In this document: one piece after another, positions 12,847 through 30,625 of the stretch | Position numbering within the stretch: position 1 is the first letter of the stretch | Layout: each line of letters starts with the position of its first letter | From: Ascaphus truei | Taxonomy: Eukaryota > Chordata > Amphibia > Anura > Ascaphidae | Length of the DNA stretch: 64,000 nucleotides | NCBI GenBank assembly: GCA_036426205.1 | Contig: CM071568.1 | Coordinates: forward strand, 217,104,527 to 217,168,526 | Direction of reading: 5' to 3' | The notes under the pieces: model-generated | The model's database searches: none | Told to the model about the DNA's origin: nothing | What the model saw: only the letters and a program-made list of their open reading frames with translations | Translations under genes and position numbers: made by a program

Positions 12847-13305
12847 TTAAAGCTGCAGTTCTGTCAATATCCTGCATGTGTGTTTTTTGTAATAAATCAG
12901 TTCTGTAGTAAGAAAAAATACTTTTAGCATTTTCTGTTTTTAAAAAAACAACTTTGAAAGACCAATTTTCTTGTATTCTATTTTAACAGCCATTTGCTAT
13001 GGCACTGCCCCTTCATGTCCTGTCACAAGCTCTGGCACACCCCTTTGTCAGCCCTGCCCTCCCTCTAGCACTTGTCAGTGCAGGAATGCTCATGAATATT
13101 CATGAGCTTCCACTGCCAGTCAAGCAGATTATAAACAAATCCCAGCTTTTAATATGTCACCAAATTTCGACCTATCAATACATGGAGAACGAATTGACTG
13201 GCAGCTATACAGTTCTTTAGCTAATTAGAGATTGCCCACATAAAACTATTGAAGTAAAAAAATAAATGTAAAAAAAAAAAAAAAAAGACTGAACTGCAGC
13301 TTTAA
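12847..13305 (-). mobile_element. TTAA-flanked MITE, copy A
   Basis: The element is 459 bp and is bounded by TTAA at both ends. It has terminal inverted repeats TTAAAGCTGCAGTTC and GAACTGCAGCTTTAA. Its orientation is opposite to the copy at 30626-31078, with which it shares near full-length similarity, including a GCTCATGAATATTCATGAGC palindrome. TTAA targets are typical of piggyBac and Kolobok/T2 families; which one is not decidable here. No transposase is encoded. Confidence 0.85.
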
Positions 13306-13745
13306 GCAGTAGGTCTATGTGCCAATCCAGGGTATTGTCACTATTAACGCCAGGGTCCCATAACCAAAAGTTATCATCCTATCCTGTGCCTTGGGTCATA
13401 CAGGCCTACTCAAGTAACACCAGTTTGAACTAATGCCATACAAACACTTGTTGACTTTAAGAAATTATTACACTATTTGAATGTTAATCCCCAGAAACTT
13501 GACACTTTCAGATACAACACTATACTTTTGAAGTAACTGAAAAAGGCTTGAACAATATGTGAGAGTCATGTTGATGCTTTCTTGAGTATTTTTGTCTTTG
13601 CTGTGAACAGTGGAGGCTTATTGCCACCTTTTTTTTCTACATACCATAACCTGATTGTGTCTCATCACATAACAAACGAAATCACTTACGTTCAATGCTG
13701 TCTTCATTCATTAGGATGCATGAAGCATTGATAAGAACATTTGCC

Positions 13746-13870
13746 TTACATGCACAAGGTGGTAGGAAGGTTACATGCACAAGGTGGTAGGAAGGTTACA
13801 TGCACAAGGTGGTAGGAAGGTTACATGCACAAGGTGGTAGGAAGGTTACATGCACAAGGTGGTAGGAAGG
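13746..13870. repeat. Minisatellite, 25-bp unit, five copies
   Basis: Five exact tandem copies of a 25-bp unit beginning TTACATGCACAAGGTGGTAG occupy 125 bp, followed by a partial sixth unit. The perfect identity implies recent expansion. Confidence 0.98.
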
Positions 13871-14449
13871 TTACATGGTGGAGATGGTCAATTCACTGAC
13901 TACCACAGAGTAAAGAAAATGGCTTAGGTATGTTTCAGTACAAGGCTAAGGCTGCACTTGTAGTGCCGGTGACCTGACGTTGCAGCAAAACAAGTGTATT
14001 GCCGCCTTCGTGTGCGCTTATAGTAGAAGCGACACCAGAGCCACGCAACATTACACTATATATCTGTTTGCCTTTTCCTGTTTTCTTTATGTTTCTTTTA
14101 TTTATACAATTAATAATAATCTTTACCTAGTATTTAAAATTTTATATTACATTGAATTGAGATGCAAATGTCCAATTCTTCATTTCACCTTTTAGAATGT
14201 GCATGGATTTCTTAATCTGTATTATTATTTGTTTATTAACTATTAAAGTATTTTAAATGCATACTACATAACTGTTTAAGTATATGGATTAACAACAGAT
14301 GTTTCCCTTAATTACTCTATGCCATAGATATCTCTATTGGTAGAAATTCACCAACAAGGAATGGGGGTTGAGTTTTTCAATTAACCAATAGTGGCCTAGA
14401 CAAAGGTATATAATACATTTAGACTATATGTTTTATTCAATAAATTTAT

Positions 14450-14489
14450 ACCCCTGATGAAGTCTTCTATAAGACGAAACGTGTAGGGT
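14450..14489 (+). ncRNA. Hammerhead-ribozyme-like motif, copy 1
   Basis: CTGATGA (14454-14460) and GAAAC (14476-14480) bracket a hairpin GTCTT/AAGAC with loop CTAT. ACCC at 14450-14453 pairs with GGGT at 14486-14489 (stem I), and CGTGTA gives a minimal stem III with the UA cleavage position. One extra A sits between CTGATGA and stem II, unlike the textbook core. Activity is untested, and the extra A could prevent it. The motif stands just before the purine-rich tract. Confidence 0.5.
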
Positions 14490-14511
14490 TGATAGACCGT
14501 CATCTATTATC

Positions 14512-15075
14512 TATATGGAGGAGAGACAGCAAGGAGGTGAGGAGACAGAGAGACAGCAAGGAGAGGAGACAGATAGACAGACAGCAAGGAGAGGAGACAG
14601 AGAGAGAGCAAGGAGAGGAGGAGACAGAGAAAGACAGCAAGGAAAGGAGACAGAGGAATGACGAGGAAGAGAGAATGGAGAGCAGTGTGCACATAAGAAC
14701 TCTTTGTAACATGATATAAAGGTGGGACCAGGAGTAGCTGACTCATTTTAATCTATACATACTGTATATAAGAAGCAAGAAAAGGAGGAGATAGGGGGTT
14801 GGTGATAAGGAGGGAATGGAGAGCAGTGTGCATATGGGGTAGGAGGGAGTGCAAACAGTGGAGGAGAGACAGCAATGTGATTAGGAGGAGGAAACAGAGA
14901 CAGCAAGGAGAGGAGACAAATGAAATGAGTAGGAGAGGAGGGAGTGTAGTGTGCACAGAGAGGAGCAGACACATTAAGGTAGGGAGTGCAAAGAGAGGGG
15001 AGGAGTGAGCGAAAAAAGGAGCAGGGCATGATGGAGGAGAGAGCACAGTGGGGATGAGGGGACAAGAGACTGCAA
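14512..15075. repeat. Purine-only (GA-rich) degenerate tandem repeats
   Basis: Two tracts (about 14512-14690 and 14762-15075) are almost pure A/G on the + strand, built from degenerate GAGACAGCAAGGAGAGGA-type units. The mirrored Ser/Leu-rich ORFs on the - strand come from composition and are not genes. Confidence 0.9.
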
Positions 15076-15619
15076 GGCATGAGCGGTGAAAACAAAGAGT
15101 AATGTTTCATTAACAAACTTTTAAGATTTCCTAGGTCGGCATATGTTATGCCGGGTACAGCTTGTAAGAAATAAAAGGATACTGACAATAATCCTTGTAG
15201 CCCTAGAGATCTTCCACAAAACCACAGCAAAAAAAAAGTCAATTTAACGTTGCTCTTGGTGTACAACACATGTAACCATGGCTGTCACATTTGTGGCAAT
15301 ACAACCACAGACTGCAGGGAAGCTGGAGGTGGGGAAAATCAGTCCGGATATATCTATATATGCCCACAGCACCATGTTTTATACACAAACTTGTGCAATT
15401 TAAATATTTAAGCTGTTGATATGATAGAAAATGATGACTATAAAGACTATGCTTTCAAATTCCACCTACATCTAAATAAATTGAATTTGAGTAAAGGAAT
15501 TCACTTCTTCTGGCTGGCTGATAGAGGAAACAGTAGACCATAGCCACCTTTTATTCAACGGAATTCTGGTTATTACATAGGAGATCAGATATGGTTTCTG
15601 TAAAATGTTATCCAGGACA

Positions 15620-15715
15620 GATTTTAAGGATATCCCTGCCTCAGCACGGGTGGCTCAATCTTCACCTGAGCCACTGATTGAGCCACCTGTGCTGAAGCTG
15701 GCGTATCCTTAAAAC
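15620..15715. mobile_element. Hairpin MITE
   Basis: TTTTAAGGATATCCCTGCCT and GCACGGGTGGCTCAATC on the left pair with GATTGAGCCACCTGTGC and GGCGTATCCTTAAAA on the right, with a 15-bp loop. This hairpin with a following GGTCTTGAAGACTGGAGTTG tail recurs across frog genomes. Confidence 0.7.
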
Positions 15716-17399
15716 TTGACCTTTTGGGTGGTCTTGAAGACTGGAGTTGAGCCCCCCTGTCCTAGAGTGAGATGATGTGAATTCATGAAGGTGGGATTAT
15801 CAGAGAACATTATAATTCCTGCCACATAAAAAGCTCCAGAATATTTGTTTTTATAGTTATACTTAGCTAATATCCAAGACTTGGCATTCATTTCTAAGAG
15901 GATGACATTACGATCTCAAATAAACTTCCTCTGAAAAGCACAGTCTCCGTTCTACTCCGTTCCTTTTTGTACCCACAAAAAAATAATATGAATGGTCTTT
16001 GCAATGTTCAGTAGAAGTTTATACAGTAGATGTCATAAACAGGTATAGTTATTTTACAATGAATCTCAACCGAAGTGTGATTTTGTATCAGTGTGGTTTG
16101 GCTATACAAGGGGCCAAAATTCCACTCGCCAAAGTAAAGAATAATTGTATAATATCTATTGACGACAAAAAATTACAACGTCTATGTTTCCTGATAAGAC
16201 CCTGAAAGGTAAATCCCCCTCATAAAGGCATATAAAAATCTGTCAATGTATCTAATTAATGTTTTTATTTATTTATTTTAAATAAATTCTTCCTTATTTA
16301 CACATTTTGACTTGGCTCCTTCAGCAAAGGGGCTACAAAGTTCAAAATGATTAGCAGACGTCAATTATGCCAGATTATATATGAGTCTCATTGATTTGCA
16401 AGTCTCACAATTGTTTAGCATCAGCGTCTCATAGACTTCAATTGAATATCATGACTAAAACTCTGTACTTTTAAAGTGCCCTCTTCTTGGTCCAGACCCC
16501 CAAATATCAGGCCCATCAATCAGTGAAGGCGAATATCTCTGCGTGGCCCTCCCTCCAAATACATAGTTATGCCTTACATCAAACTTATTAACTATAGTGT
16601 ATTATTAAAATACAAATTACTGTAGAATATCCCTACTGAAAACATGAATAATGAAAAATCAATGGCACTTTACACATTTCTCTGCTAATAAAATATGAAA
16701 GTGTTATGCTTTAAAGCAGTGACGATGGATCATGTAGGGCAATGATACAGAAGAAATTATTTGCTACAAACTGGAATTTTAAATCCATTAGGCTCCATCT
16801 CTGTCTAAAAAGAATCCACAGAATATCACAAACGTCATGTCATAATCAAATACTTGAATATTGTCACATGGAAGTCAAATGTCTTATCCAGCCATTAAAA
16901 AACAAGTTCCTACAGTAACTATTATTAATATGCATTGTGTTGTCCTGCAAAACATAAAAAAACAAAAAAAAGAATGGTCATTAAAAATAGCATGGGAACT
17001 AAGGGCAGTGGCTTGTTTAATAGTAAGTGATTGGCACGTTTTAAAAATGAAAGAAGCATAAGTATTTTTTATCTATTTCTATTTTCAAACGTATAATGCT
17101 TCCATTGTGCAATCTGTATCTAATCTCTTTTTGTGTGATATGACTGTTCATCAATCCTGGCATCTACAGTAGTCAATGTGTTCTTTTATCTTGTATTCTT
17201 TGTTTGTAAAGTAATTATAGTGGCATCACCAGCCAATCAGATAAACACATGCATGGACTGTGAATCCAAAGAAAAGGAAAACATTTCATAGGATACAAAT
17301 AAGTTCCAATATTTGTAAATAAGCAATCACACGTGTGTAACTGAGACTTCAACCTCCCAAGACAAAAACAGTGACATCTCAGGATTTGGGACAAAACCC

Positions 17400-17645
17400 C
17401 CCACTATTTTCAGCTATGGGAACCACCCCGGGTCCCGATATACTTACAGATGAAATTATCGGTGTTTCTTCAAAGGATTTAAATAGCCATCTAATAGGAA
17501 GCAGCAACCAATGATATTGCGACTTCCTATTGACCTGTGGGGCCTGCGAGACGTAGAAGCCATTTTGTTTCCACTGGGGGGACCTTTATACTGGTAACTA
17601 CACTGGTTAGTATCCCGGGTACCGGTGGGAGTTGAAAATAGCAAT
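17400..17645. mobile_element. Possible MITE with inverted ends
   Basis: CTATTTTCAGCT and ACCACCCCGGGTCCCGATA on the left are roughly complementary to the TATCCCGGGTACCGGTGGGA and GTTGAAAATAG on the right. CCTATTG/CAATAGG-like blocks inside resemble the element at 37870-38270. No target duplication could be fixed. Confidence 0.4.
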
Positions 17646-18090
17646 TCAGCACCTAGACCCCTCGGTTCCAATGTTGTAAAACAAAGAGATAAAAAAGATA
17701 GGTAAAAAAATATACGAGCAGCCTGAATTTTTCCTTTAATGGATAATTGCTTATTGTTATCAGTGAAAATCTATAGACTATAGGACTACTGATGCTAAAA
17801 ATCAGTTACACTCACAGAAAATCAGCAAGAGTCAGAAAATCAGAGTTCACATATCTGTGATTAAGTTTTGTTTATTTTTACGAAGAGGAACTTACGCTTT
17901 AATAACGTTATAGCTACCGTGTTTGCTTGGATTTGTATTTTTTTTCCCATTACTTTATTTCAGTTCATTACAAGTGTAACAGTGTTTCCCCCACCCAATC
18001 ACAGATAAGGGCCATTTCAGGGTGCATGGTGCATATACCTGCTGGCAACAGGAGGGCTGAGTCGTCCGCCGATGGTAGTAGGGACACATG

Positions 18091-18462
18091 CCAAGGGCAC
18101 CCGCAGCCATCCTAGCTCTTCCTCACCTCCCTAGCAGAGGCAGAGGTATGGTCCACACTCACTCTCCTCCCGAGGGAAGAGAACATGGGAAGGCCCCAAT
18201 CTCAGGCTCCCAGTTATGTGACCTTCCTTCCTCAGAGGGGAAAGGAACACTTCTAACGTTAGGGCGGTCCTGCCCTTAAGTACAGCCAGAAGTCGGGCAC
18301 CCTGTTGTCCCAGCTACAACAGGATGTACCACCCCCTGTTGTCATTCAAGTGCAGTACCAAAGGAAGGGGGAAACCCCATACCAACTACTGGCACCCTGA
18401 TAGTACCAGGGTTTACTGCCAGCCCTAGGGCATTAAAGTAGCCATACCCAGCCATGGCTACA
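18091..18462 (-). mobile_element. 3' LTR of a non-autonomous LTR element
   Basis: This block repeats directly at 20200-20573 (372 and 374 bp, estimated about 93 percent identical by eye). Read on the - strand it begins TGTAGCCATGG, and immediately before that TG lies the polypurine tract AGAGGGAGAG (18463-18472). This is the order expected at the 3' LTR. Confidence 0.7.
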
Positions 18463-20199
18463 CTCTCCCTCTGGTAAATTCCCAACGACCCCACTTGGGT
18501 CCTACATTTTCGGGTACCATTGTCAAATGAAACCTGAACACACAAGATAACATTTCACTTGAATATCACATTAGTATGCATGATATACAGTTCTCTGTGA
18601 AAACAGCACATATCAAGGTATTTGAATATACACCTACAAAACGGCTGTCATGCTAACATACTGTAGGTTCCTCCAACATGGAGAACCTGTTTCAATAGTA
18701 ATGATCTGGATCAGGTTTCCTTAGTAGTGCTCCTGATGCGTCAGTGACTGTAATGGAATACACTCGTTTTGGGTTTCTTTCTGAAAGGTACTCCACCCTA
18801 TCCATATACACTGAGCAGCCTACTTTCCAGACCTGCACTAAATACGCTATTCTTTTGTGCATATTATGAAAAGTGCTCCTACTGTGCTCGAGCACATAAG
18901 CCTTTACAGCTTCAATTAATCACTTCCCTTCCACGGTGACCACCAAGAGTCCTCCTGGTAGTTGGTAATGGTCAAAATCCATATCAGCCATTTGTTTCTG
19001 AACACACGGGTACAAGAGTAAAGGGTAGCTCACTCCTTTCACTTGCCAGGCTCTAAAGAACTGAGGGGGCGGTCCGCTGCATCTGGTACATCCCTTATTC
19101 TCCAAAGTCTTTAGGCATTGGCTGATATCGTGTCACCTCCCTCTGGTGGAGATTAGAAGAGGGGCACTCAGTGATGTAAACGGGACATGACTCTAACTCC
19201 TGGCTGTGCCAGTCATTACGCTTGGGTGGGGTTCTGTCTTTCGCGACAAACCCTTGCAGGGCAAAAAGTTCACGTACAGCCTGTTTGCAAGCAGCACGTG
19301 CGCTCTCCAGGCTTGGCTTGGCGGATTCCCGGGCAAGGGAACCTCCATTTTGAGCACAATTCCTTCACAGACCACTCAATAACCGCAATTACAGCAAGAA
19401 TCCGTTCCTTGTGGTTCCTCACAACACATAGATTAGCAGTCTACCAAGAGTAGGTTGTACCCCAGGCTAGCAAAGCTCCATCTCGATACGCTGTACATGA
19501 TTCTAGTCCATTACAAGAACTCTGTGGCTCCATAGTCTGGCTACTGGCTAGCAGTACTCTGGGCTTTTTCCCTATGCAGTACCCTTACGCCGCCCCTCTA
19601 GGCTGCCAGTATCGCGGACCCTTCCTTCAATAGCTCCTGGGGCTCTCAGCTACACCCCCTTCTTGGCATCTCGACTACCTGCATTAGGGCGACTTAGAAC
19701 AGCAATAGCTTTTGTGTCTGCAGACCATTCACCTGATAGAGCAGTCTAAGTCATAGTTCCATAGCGGGCAAAGTGGGCCCTGGTTATGGTATGCCGGGGG
19801 TCCCCTGGACACTATACCTAGCCTCTCTCCTTCAGTTTCAGCACCTGTTCTGGAAGGGTACCTTGTTACTTCCAGCTTTGTTTCGCTGAAAGCAACAGGA
19901 GGGCTGAGTTCCGCCGATGGTAGTGTGGACACAGGAACAGGCTTCTGGGGTTCAAACCCCACATATCTCCTTAGCAGTGCAGTGCCTCCATCTGCCGTAG
20001 ACTCCAGGAACTGAAGGTGATCTTCCACGGTAGAACTTTTTACCTCTACCCCCAGTAAGGTCACGCACCAGGAAGGAGGTATATTGCAAACAGGAACAGG
20101 TTTATTACTATAGTCTGTAGTAACAGGAACAAGGCAGGATCTGCCCAATACTGTCTCTCAGGATTCACCGGATGATGGTTCCTGGACCGCCACTACAGG
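18463..20199 (-). mobile_element. Internal region of the non-autonomous LTR element
   Basis: The 1.7-kb internal part lies between the two LTR copies. The longest - strand ORF (139 codons, 19729-20148) shows no protease, reverse transcriptase, integrase or Gag motif that I recognise. The element therefore looks like a TRIM/LARD-type passenger. A block GCAACAGGAGGGCTGAGT with CCGCCGATGGTAGT (about 19889-19926) recurs outside the 3' LTR at about 18045-18080, so the insertion is rearranged or nested. Confidence 0.55.
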
Positions 20200-20573
20200 C
20201 CAAGGGCACCCGCAGCCGTCCTAGCTCTTCCTCTCCTCCCTAGCAGAGGCAGAGGTATGGTCCACACGCACTCCCCCCCCCCGAGGGAAGAGAACATGGG
20301 AAGGCCCCAATCTCAGGATCCCAGTTGTGTGACCTTCCTTCCTCAGAGGGGAAGGAACACTCCTAACTTTAGGGTGGTCCTGCCCTTAAGTACAGCCAGA
20401 AGGCGGGCACACCGTTGTCCCAGCTACAACAGGATGTACCACCCCCTGCTGTCAATCAAGTGCAGTACCAAAGGAAGGGGGACACCCCCATACCAACTAC
20501 TGGCAACCTGATAGTACCAAGGTTTATTGCCAGCCCAAGGGCAGAATAGTAGCCAAACCCAGCCATGGCTACA
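20200..20573 (-). mobile_element. 5' LTR of the non-autonomous LTR element
   Basis: This is the partner of the LTR at 18091-18462. On the - strand it starts TGTAGCCATGGCTGGG and carries an AATAAA at 20523-20528. The outer flank AAGTTTTATTAG is not matched at the other end, so no target duplication is seen. Confidence 0.65.
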
Positions 20574-21699
20574 CAAGTTTTATTAGACCAACAGAAAATA
20601 TCTCTGCTGTATTATACAGTACAACTAAAGGTTGCCGATACCATAGACGTCTTGCTGTAATGTAATGGTCCCTGCAAGTACTGTAGGTATATTATGATTG
20701 TTTTGTTTGTAAAAATCCACCTTAATATGTATGAAATGATACAACATAATGAACAACATTAAAAATCAAAAGCCTTTTATATGAGAAAAGAGTTAATTAT
20801 TGTTTAGGAAATGAATCTAACTGTACATTAAAAAAACATGAATGTAAGAGGTCTGTGGGATCTCTAGGATTACAAGGCATGTGTGATTATAGCTAAGAAT
20901 GTGGCAAAATACTGCTGTGTTGCAAATGTTCAGTTATTATCTAATTACCTAACTGAAATAGGTCATAAATGTTTAATCTCAAATTAAAAACCAAGAGTTG
21001 CAAGTGATGGGAAGATTATCAAGCTATGAATAAGAAGCAGACTGTAATGAAAGTGCGACACAAATGCAATTACAGGTAAATTAGGACTTTTATAGGACTA
21101 ACATGAAAATTATGCATACGTGTTTTAATCATGTCTTTAAAAGCCATAGAGCTCTTTGGTTCAGACACGACCTTCTCAAGTTCTTGGTCATTAAAACTGA
21201 TATACAACATGTACGAGTGATGTTCATGTTAGTGCAACAAGGAATTTGGCACAACAGGGACACCAAGATAAAATAACAAAAATATTTGACATGAAGGAAA
21301 ACATTTTTTAAAAGGGTATGTGTCACCCCAAAGAGCTGACAAATAGGCAAGTTGCAAAAAGGCAAAAAGTGTTGATATCTTAAAACGGAGTGAAACCCTT
21401 CAAAAGGGCGCTTAACACCAATGCGGATATGGGAAATATAAAATACAAATGCTGTACTGATTACATGAAACAGAAAAAATCACAGTGGCAGATGTAAGAC
21501 AATGTACTGTGTAATTTCGTCAATATATCGGTGTCTTTTTTTTTTTTTTACAAGGGCTCTGTGGTATATCCCAAAATATTGTTTAACATTCTTGGACTCA
21601 ATTTTGCCTATCCCCTTTACCAATAACACTGCTTTTACTTATCCAATGGGCTCCATAGTCACTCACACTGTTGAATCTTTGCTTATTGATTTAGCACTT

Positions 21700-22430
21700 C
21701 AGCCCAGATCCACAAAAGAGTGCTTAGAGTTTGCACGCCTTTACGCTCATTGAGTGCACCCTTTTATGGATCTTGGCCTTAGGGGTAATTCTATAGCCCA
21801 GATCCAAAAAAGGGTGCTAAACTTTAGCACACCTTTACTTTCATTCCTATGAATGGGATAAAAGAATGCTAAAGCTTAAGCACCCTTTTGTGGACTTAGG
21901 GGAGTATTCTAATAGCCTTCATAACCCACTTATCGAGGCTTTTTAGCTGTTATCGGTCAAAAATGCCTACAGTGATTCAGAAAGCCTCGATAAGTGGGCG
22001 GCGAAAGCATTAATCACCATTTTTTGCTGTCGTCCAAAACACACCGCCAAGTGAGCCGCGATAAGCTACTTATCGGCAGGCTTCGAAACTCGTGCTATTC
22101 TAGTAGCCTTGATTAGCGTATCGAGGCTAATCGCGGCTCTAGAATGGCGATTTCCTCCCAAATTCCATTTAAAGGCAACTTCATTACCTTAGCGGCTAAA
22201 CGCTAAGGCAAGTAAGGGGTTAACTACCGGTGCCATGTTTATTGTAGGTAGCGATGGTGGATGAAGGTGGTATTTGGCCCCTGGTGGGTGTTTAAGCCTT
22301 GCAGGGTGGAGTTAACCCCTTCATTACCTTAGCGGTTAATACCACTAAGGTAATGACGGGGTTAACCCCCTCGCTACCCACCCGGTACGTATAAACACCC
22401 ACCAAGGGCCAAATGCCAACTTCACCCAAA
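21700..22430. repeat. Cluster of short inverted-repeat (MITE-like) units
   Basis: Adjacent palindromic units are packed here: CAGATCCACAAAAG / TTTTATGGATCTTG (about 21705-21775), CCAGATCCAAAAAAGGGTGC / GCACCCTTTTGTGGAC (about 21797-21896), and CCACTTATCGAGGC / GCCTCGATAAGTGGG (about 21929-21999). A further pair is GGTGGTATTTGGCCCCTGG / CCAAGGGCCAAATGCC (about 22267-22420). None encodes protein. Confidence 0.7.
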
Positions 22431-27753
<5,323 letters not shown>

Positions 27754-28278
27754 TCAGTATTCACTCAGGTTTTGTTTTAGTGAAACAGAGGTCCCTACAC
27801 AATACGTGGAGAAACCGCCTGCCCCGAGCTGGCAAAGCTTTTAGTCGTAACTACTGGAATACAGATCAATTCTTCCCTAGCACTTGGAGGTGCTTTTATA
27901 GCATATTGCAGAAGGGTCAGACTTGTACGTAAAAATAAAGCAAAGGCAGCATGATGAACAGCTCTGTCCCTATTCAGTATGTTGTAAGGGCACCTTCCCC
28001 GTGTCGGAGAACGTTTTAGGTGCAATCATTTGAATGTAACTAAATGTAATGCAACTAAAGTAATTATGAAGCCATTTTCAACATTTTATGCAGAGTTTCT
28101 GAATGGTATCCTTACTACGTTTTTAAACTTCACCTCCTGAAATGTATTTGGATACTTGGTTAAGTTGTGATTGTACAATCGATCATTGCTTACACACGTG
28201 TTGTGAGAACAGCACAAAGCTTTGATCATGTATACTCTGTTGGGGGTTGTACTCACGCCTCTCTACAAAAACAACACC

Positions 28279-28991
28279 CTACCTACATAATGTAGTAGAA
28301 TATTTATTACATCCCCAAAACTGGTGCTCAAGATCAAAGGTAGAGAAAAAGCAACATTGTTATAAGTAATTCCTGTGCAACAATTCTGTATCAATCCTGG
28401 AGCTGTATGCATGTTCCAAATAAGGCTTGAGCTGCGAGTCGCTCCTATATAGTGGACAAATAACACAGGTAGGGGGAGCGGAGAAGGGAACAATCAGCTC
28501 CGAAAGACCCGCTGTAGGTAAACCGATGCCGATCTAGCCAACCCCCGCAATCCCCCAAATGTCCTGCTGTCACACTAGGCTCTGCATTGTGTAATTGAAT
28601 AGAATAACTCCCGGGTTGAGATGTCCTTCTCCGTCCGCGTTATAGTGAAAAAACAGTTCTGATAGACGCGTACTCCAGCCGTAGGTAAGTATTCAAAAAT
28701 GGGCAAAAAGGCGTGCACTGTGAACCGGTGTAGATAGCTGGACAAAAATCCGTTTAAAAGAAGTTTATTAAATTGAGTACAAAAAACACATTACTCCAAA
28801 AAAATCCTCTGATGCGTTTTATACCGCCATGGTACTTTATCAAAATTGATACCAAGGCGGTTTGAAACGCGTCAGAGGTTATGTTTTTTGTACTCAATTT
28901 AATAAACTTCTTTTAAACGGATTTTTGTCCAGCTATCTATACCGGTTGGCAGTGCACGCCTTTTTGCCCATTTTTGACTACCTACATAATG
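28279..28991 (-). mobile_element. Second foldback-shaped retro-insertion with 14-bp target duplication
   Basis: CTACCTACATAATG occurs exactly at 28279-28292 and 28978-28991. Within are 385 bp of unique sequence, then arms of about 140 bp (about 28680-28823 and 28848-28977) as inverted copies meeting at TATCAAAATTGATA. Each arm begins with a TTGAT...GGCGG...AAACGC(A/G)TCAGAGG block related to the hammerhead-like family. The architecture matches 8093-8865. Confidence 0.8.
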
Positions 28992-30625
28992 CATTTATAT
29001 GTAAGCTTTGTTCACAAATCATAACCCTTCTAATATGTTTTCACAAATCCACTAATATGACGGCGTGGCGTTACTGTATGAATGTTTGCTCTTTTGGGGG
29101 TTTCAAGGTTTCTATGGCTATTCCTAGTGATCACTTAATTCCATCCTTGTTCTTCTGGGCTTGGTATTTCAGGACCGAAGAAAGGCAAAAGAAAATACCA
29201 AAAAGCAAAAAACGGCAGGTCAAAAACATTCATAACAAATATATATTTGAGTAGAGTGATTTGCTGCAATAAAAACAAAAAACATAGTATGAATAAATAA
29301 AAGGAATGTGACTGGTGAGTTTAGTTTGAAATAAATAAGGAAAAGCAAAGACAATTTGTTTAAGGGGGGAAAAAAAGGAGTGAAAAAAAGCTGTACTGAA
29401 GGAATCAATGCAAGATCCAAAAGAATACTCGGAATACTGAAGGAATCAGCAACCTAAAATATATCTAAATAATACTCAGCAGGTGGACAGAACAGTCAAG
29501 CACACGAGTCATCGATCTGTGTGACTAACTGCTGCAAATATTGGCCCTATTATGATTATCATGGCACCAGGTATAAAAATGCCTTCACGTGAATATACAC
29601 TAGATGTTCCAGGTCTTGCCATGTCAACTTCAGTGCAAGTCAGATGTAATGTAACAGCATTACTAGCAATATGTTTTTCTCATGGAATATAAACCTGTCA
29701 TTTCCATCACATGGAACGCAACCCACGCCAGCTGATACAATCAAAGCTTTCTGATGAGAGTATTAGTGTTAAGAACTCTTCTGTCACAAGATTTATCAAC
29801 GCAAACTACTAGCTCCAGAAATGCTTCTCTAGAATCCAAGGGTAGCAGGTTAACAGTCGCATCTGTGCATTTAAAGCATTCATGCCATTTAGCAAGCCTG
29901 TGCACTCTTCAGATTGAGTTCATTTCATCCTGAAAGACCTGGGCAAAATGCAGCCCATCAAGAGGAAATGAGATCAGGGAAGGGAAAGAAAAAACAAGAT
30001 GTGCAGTCATTCAGACTGTAATTAAATTTAATAGCCTGTTTATCCAGTCCATAGAAACACTGCATGGTAAAGAGATACACAATGCAGAGCCTAACGCAGG
30101 AAATCATTTTGCAATAGTTTATCCATCTGGAAAAAAAAAGACATTACATGGAACCAGCAAGTGTGAACAAAATATTCATCTGTATCATATGAGATTACTT
30201 TATCATGTGATTGCATTTGACACATATTCGATTACATATAATGCACAGTATCCCACACAAAATGCAAATGTAATAACCACATCTAACAGCAAAGCAAGGA
30301 AGAATTACTTCATGGAATGCTCTGGCAACTTGTTCTAATACACTGTATGTTTCCTAAGTTTCAGGATATTAAAAAATATATATATTGTGAATGTACTTGT
30401 TGCTCAAGTGTAGTCACAATGAAGGGACATGTTTTAAGGGGTAAATTGAGGTTGTTCATTTCTTCTCCCGGAATTGCGTACATGTGACCTCTTGGGGATA
30501 GGAATCGCGTGGTTGTATGCTGGTCCCTAGTAAGTGGGGTCCATTCCATCAGAGTAATAGACACAACATTACACTACAGAACAAACAACATTCAAATGAC
30601 GTTCTTCATAAAGGTTACATTAACA

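Noticed and set aside
13746..13870. CRISPR-like array
   Set aside because: Units are contiguous with no spacers and the DNA is vertebrate; it is a minisatellite.
14500..15269. Ser/Leu/Pro-rich reading frames on the - strand, up to 173 codons
   Set aside because: They are open only because the complementary strand is pyrimidine-rich repeat; no start context, domain or conservation signal.
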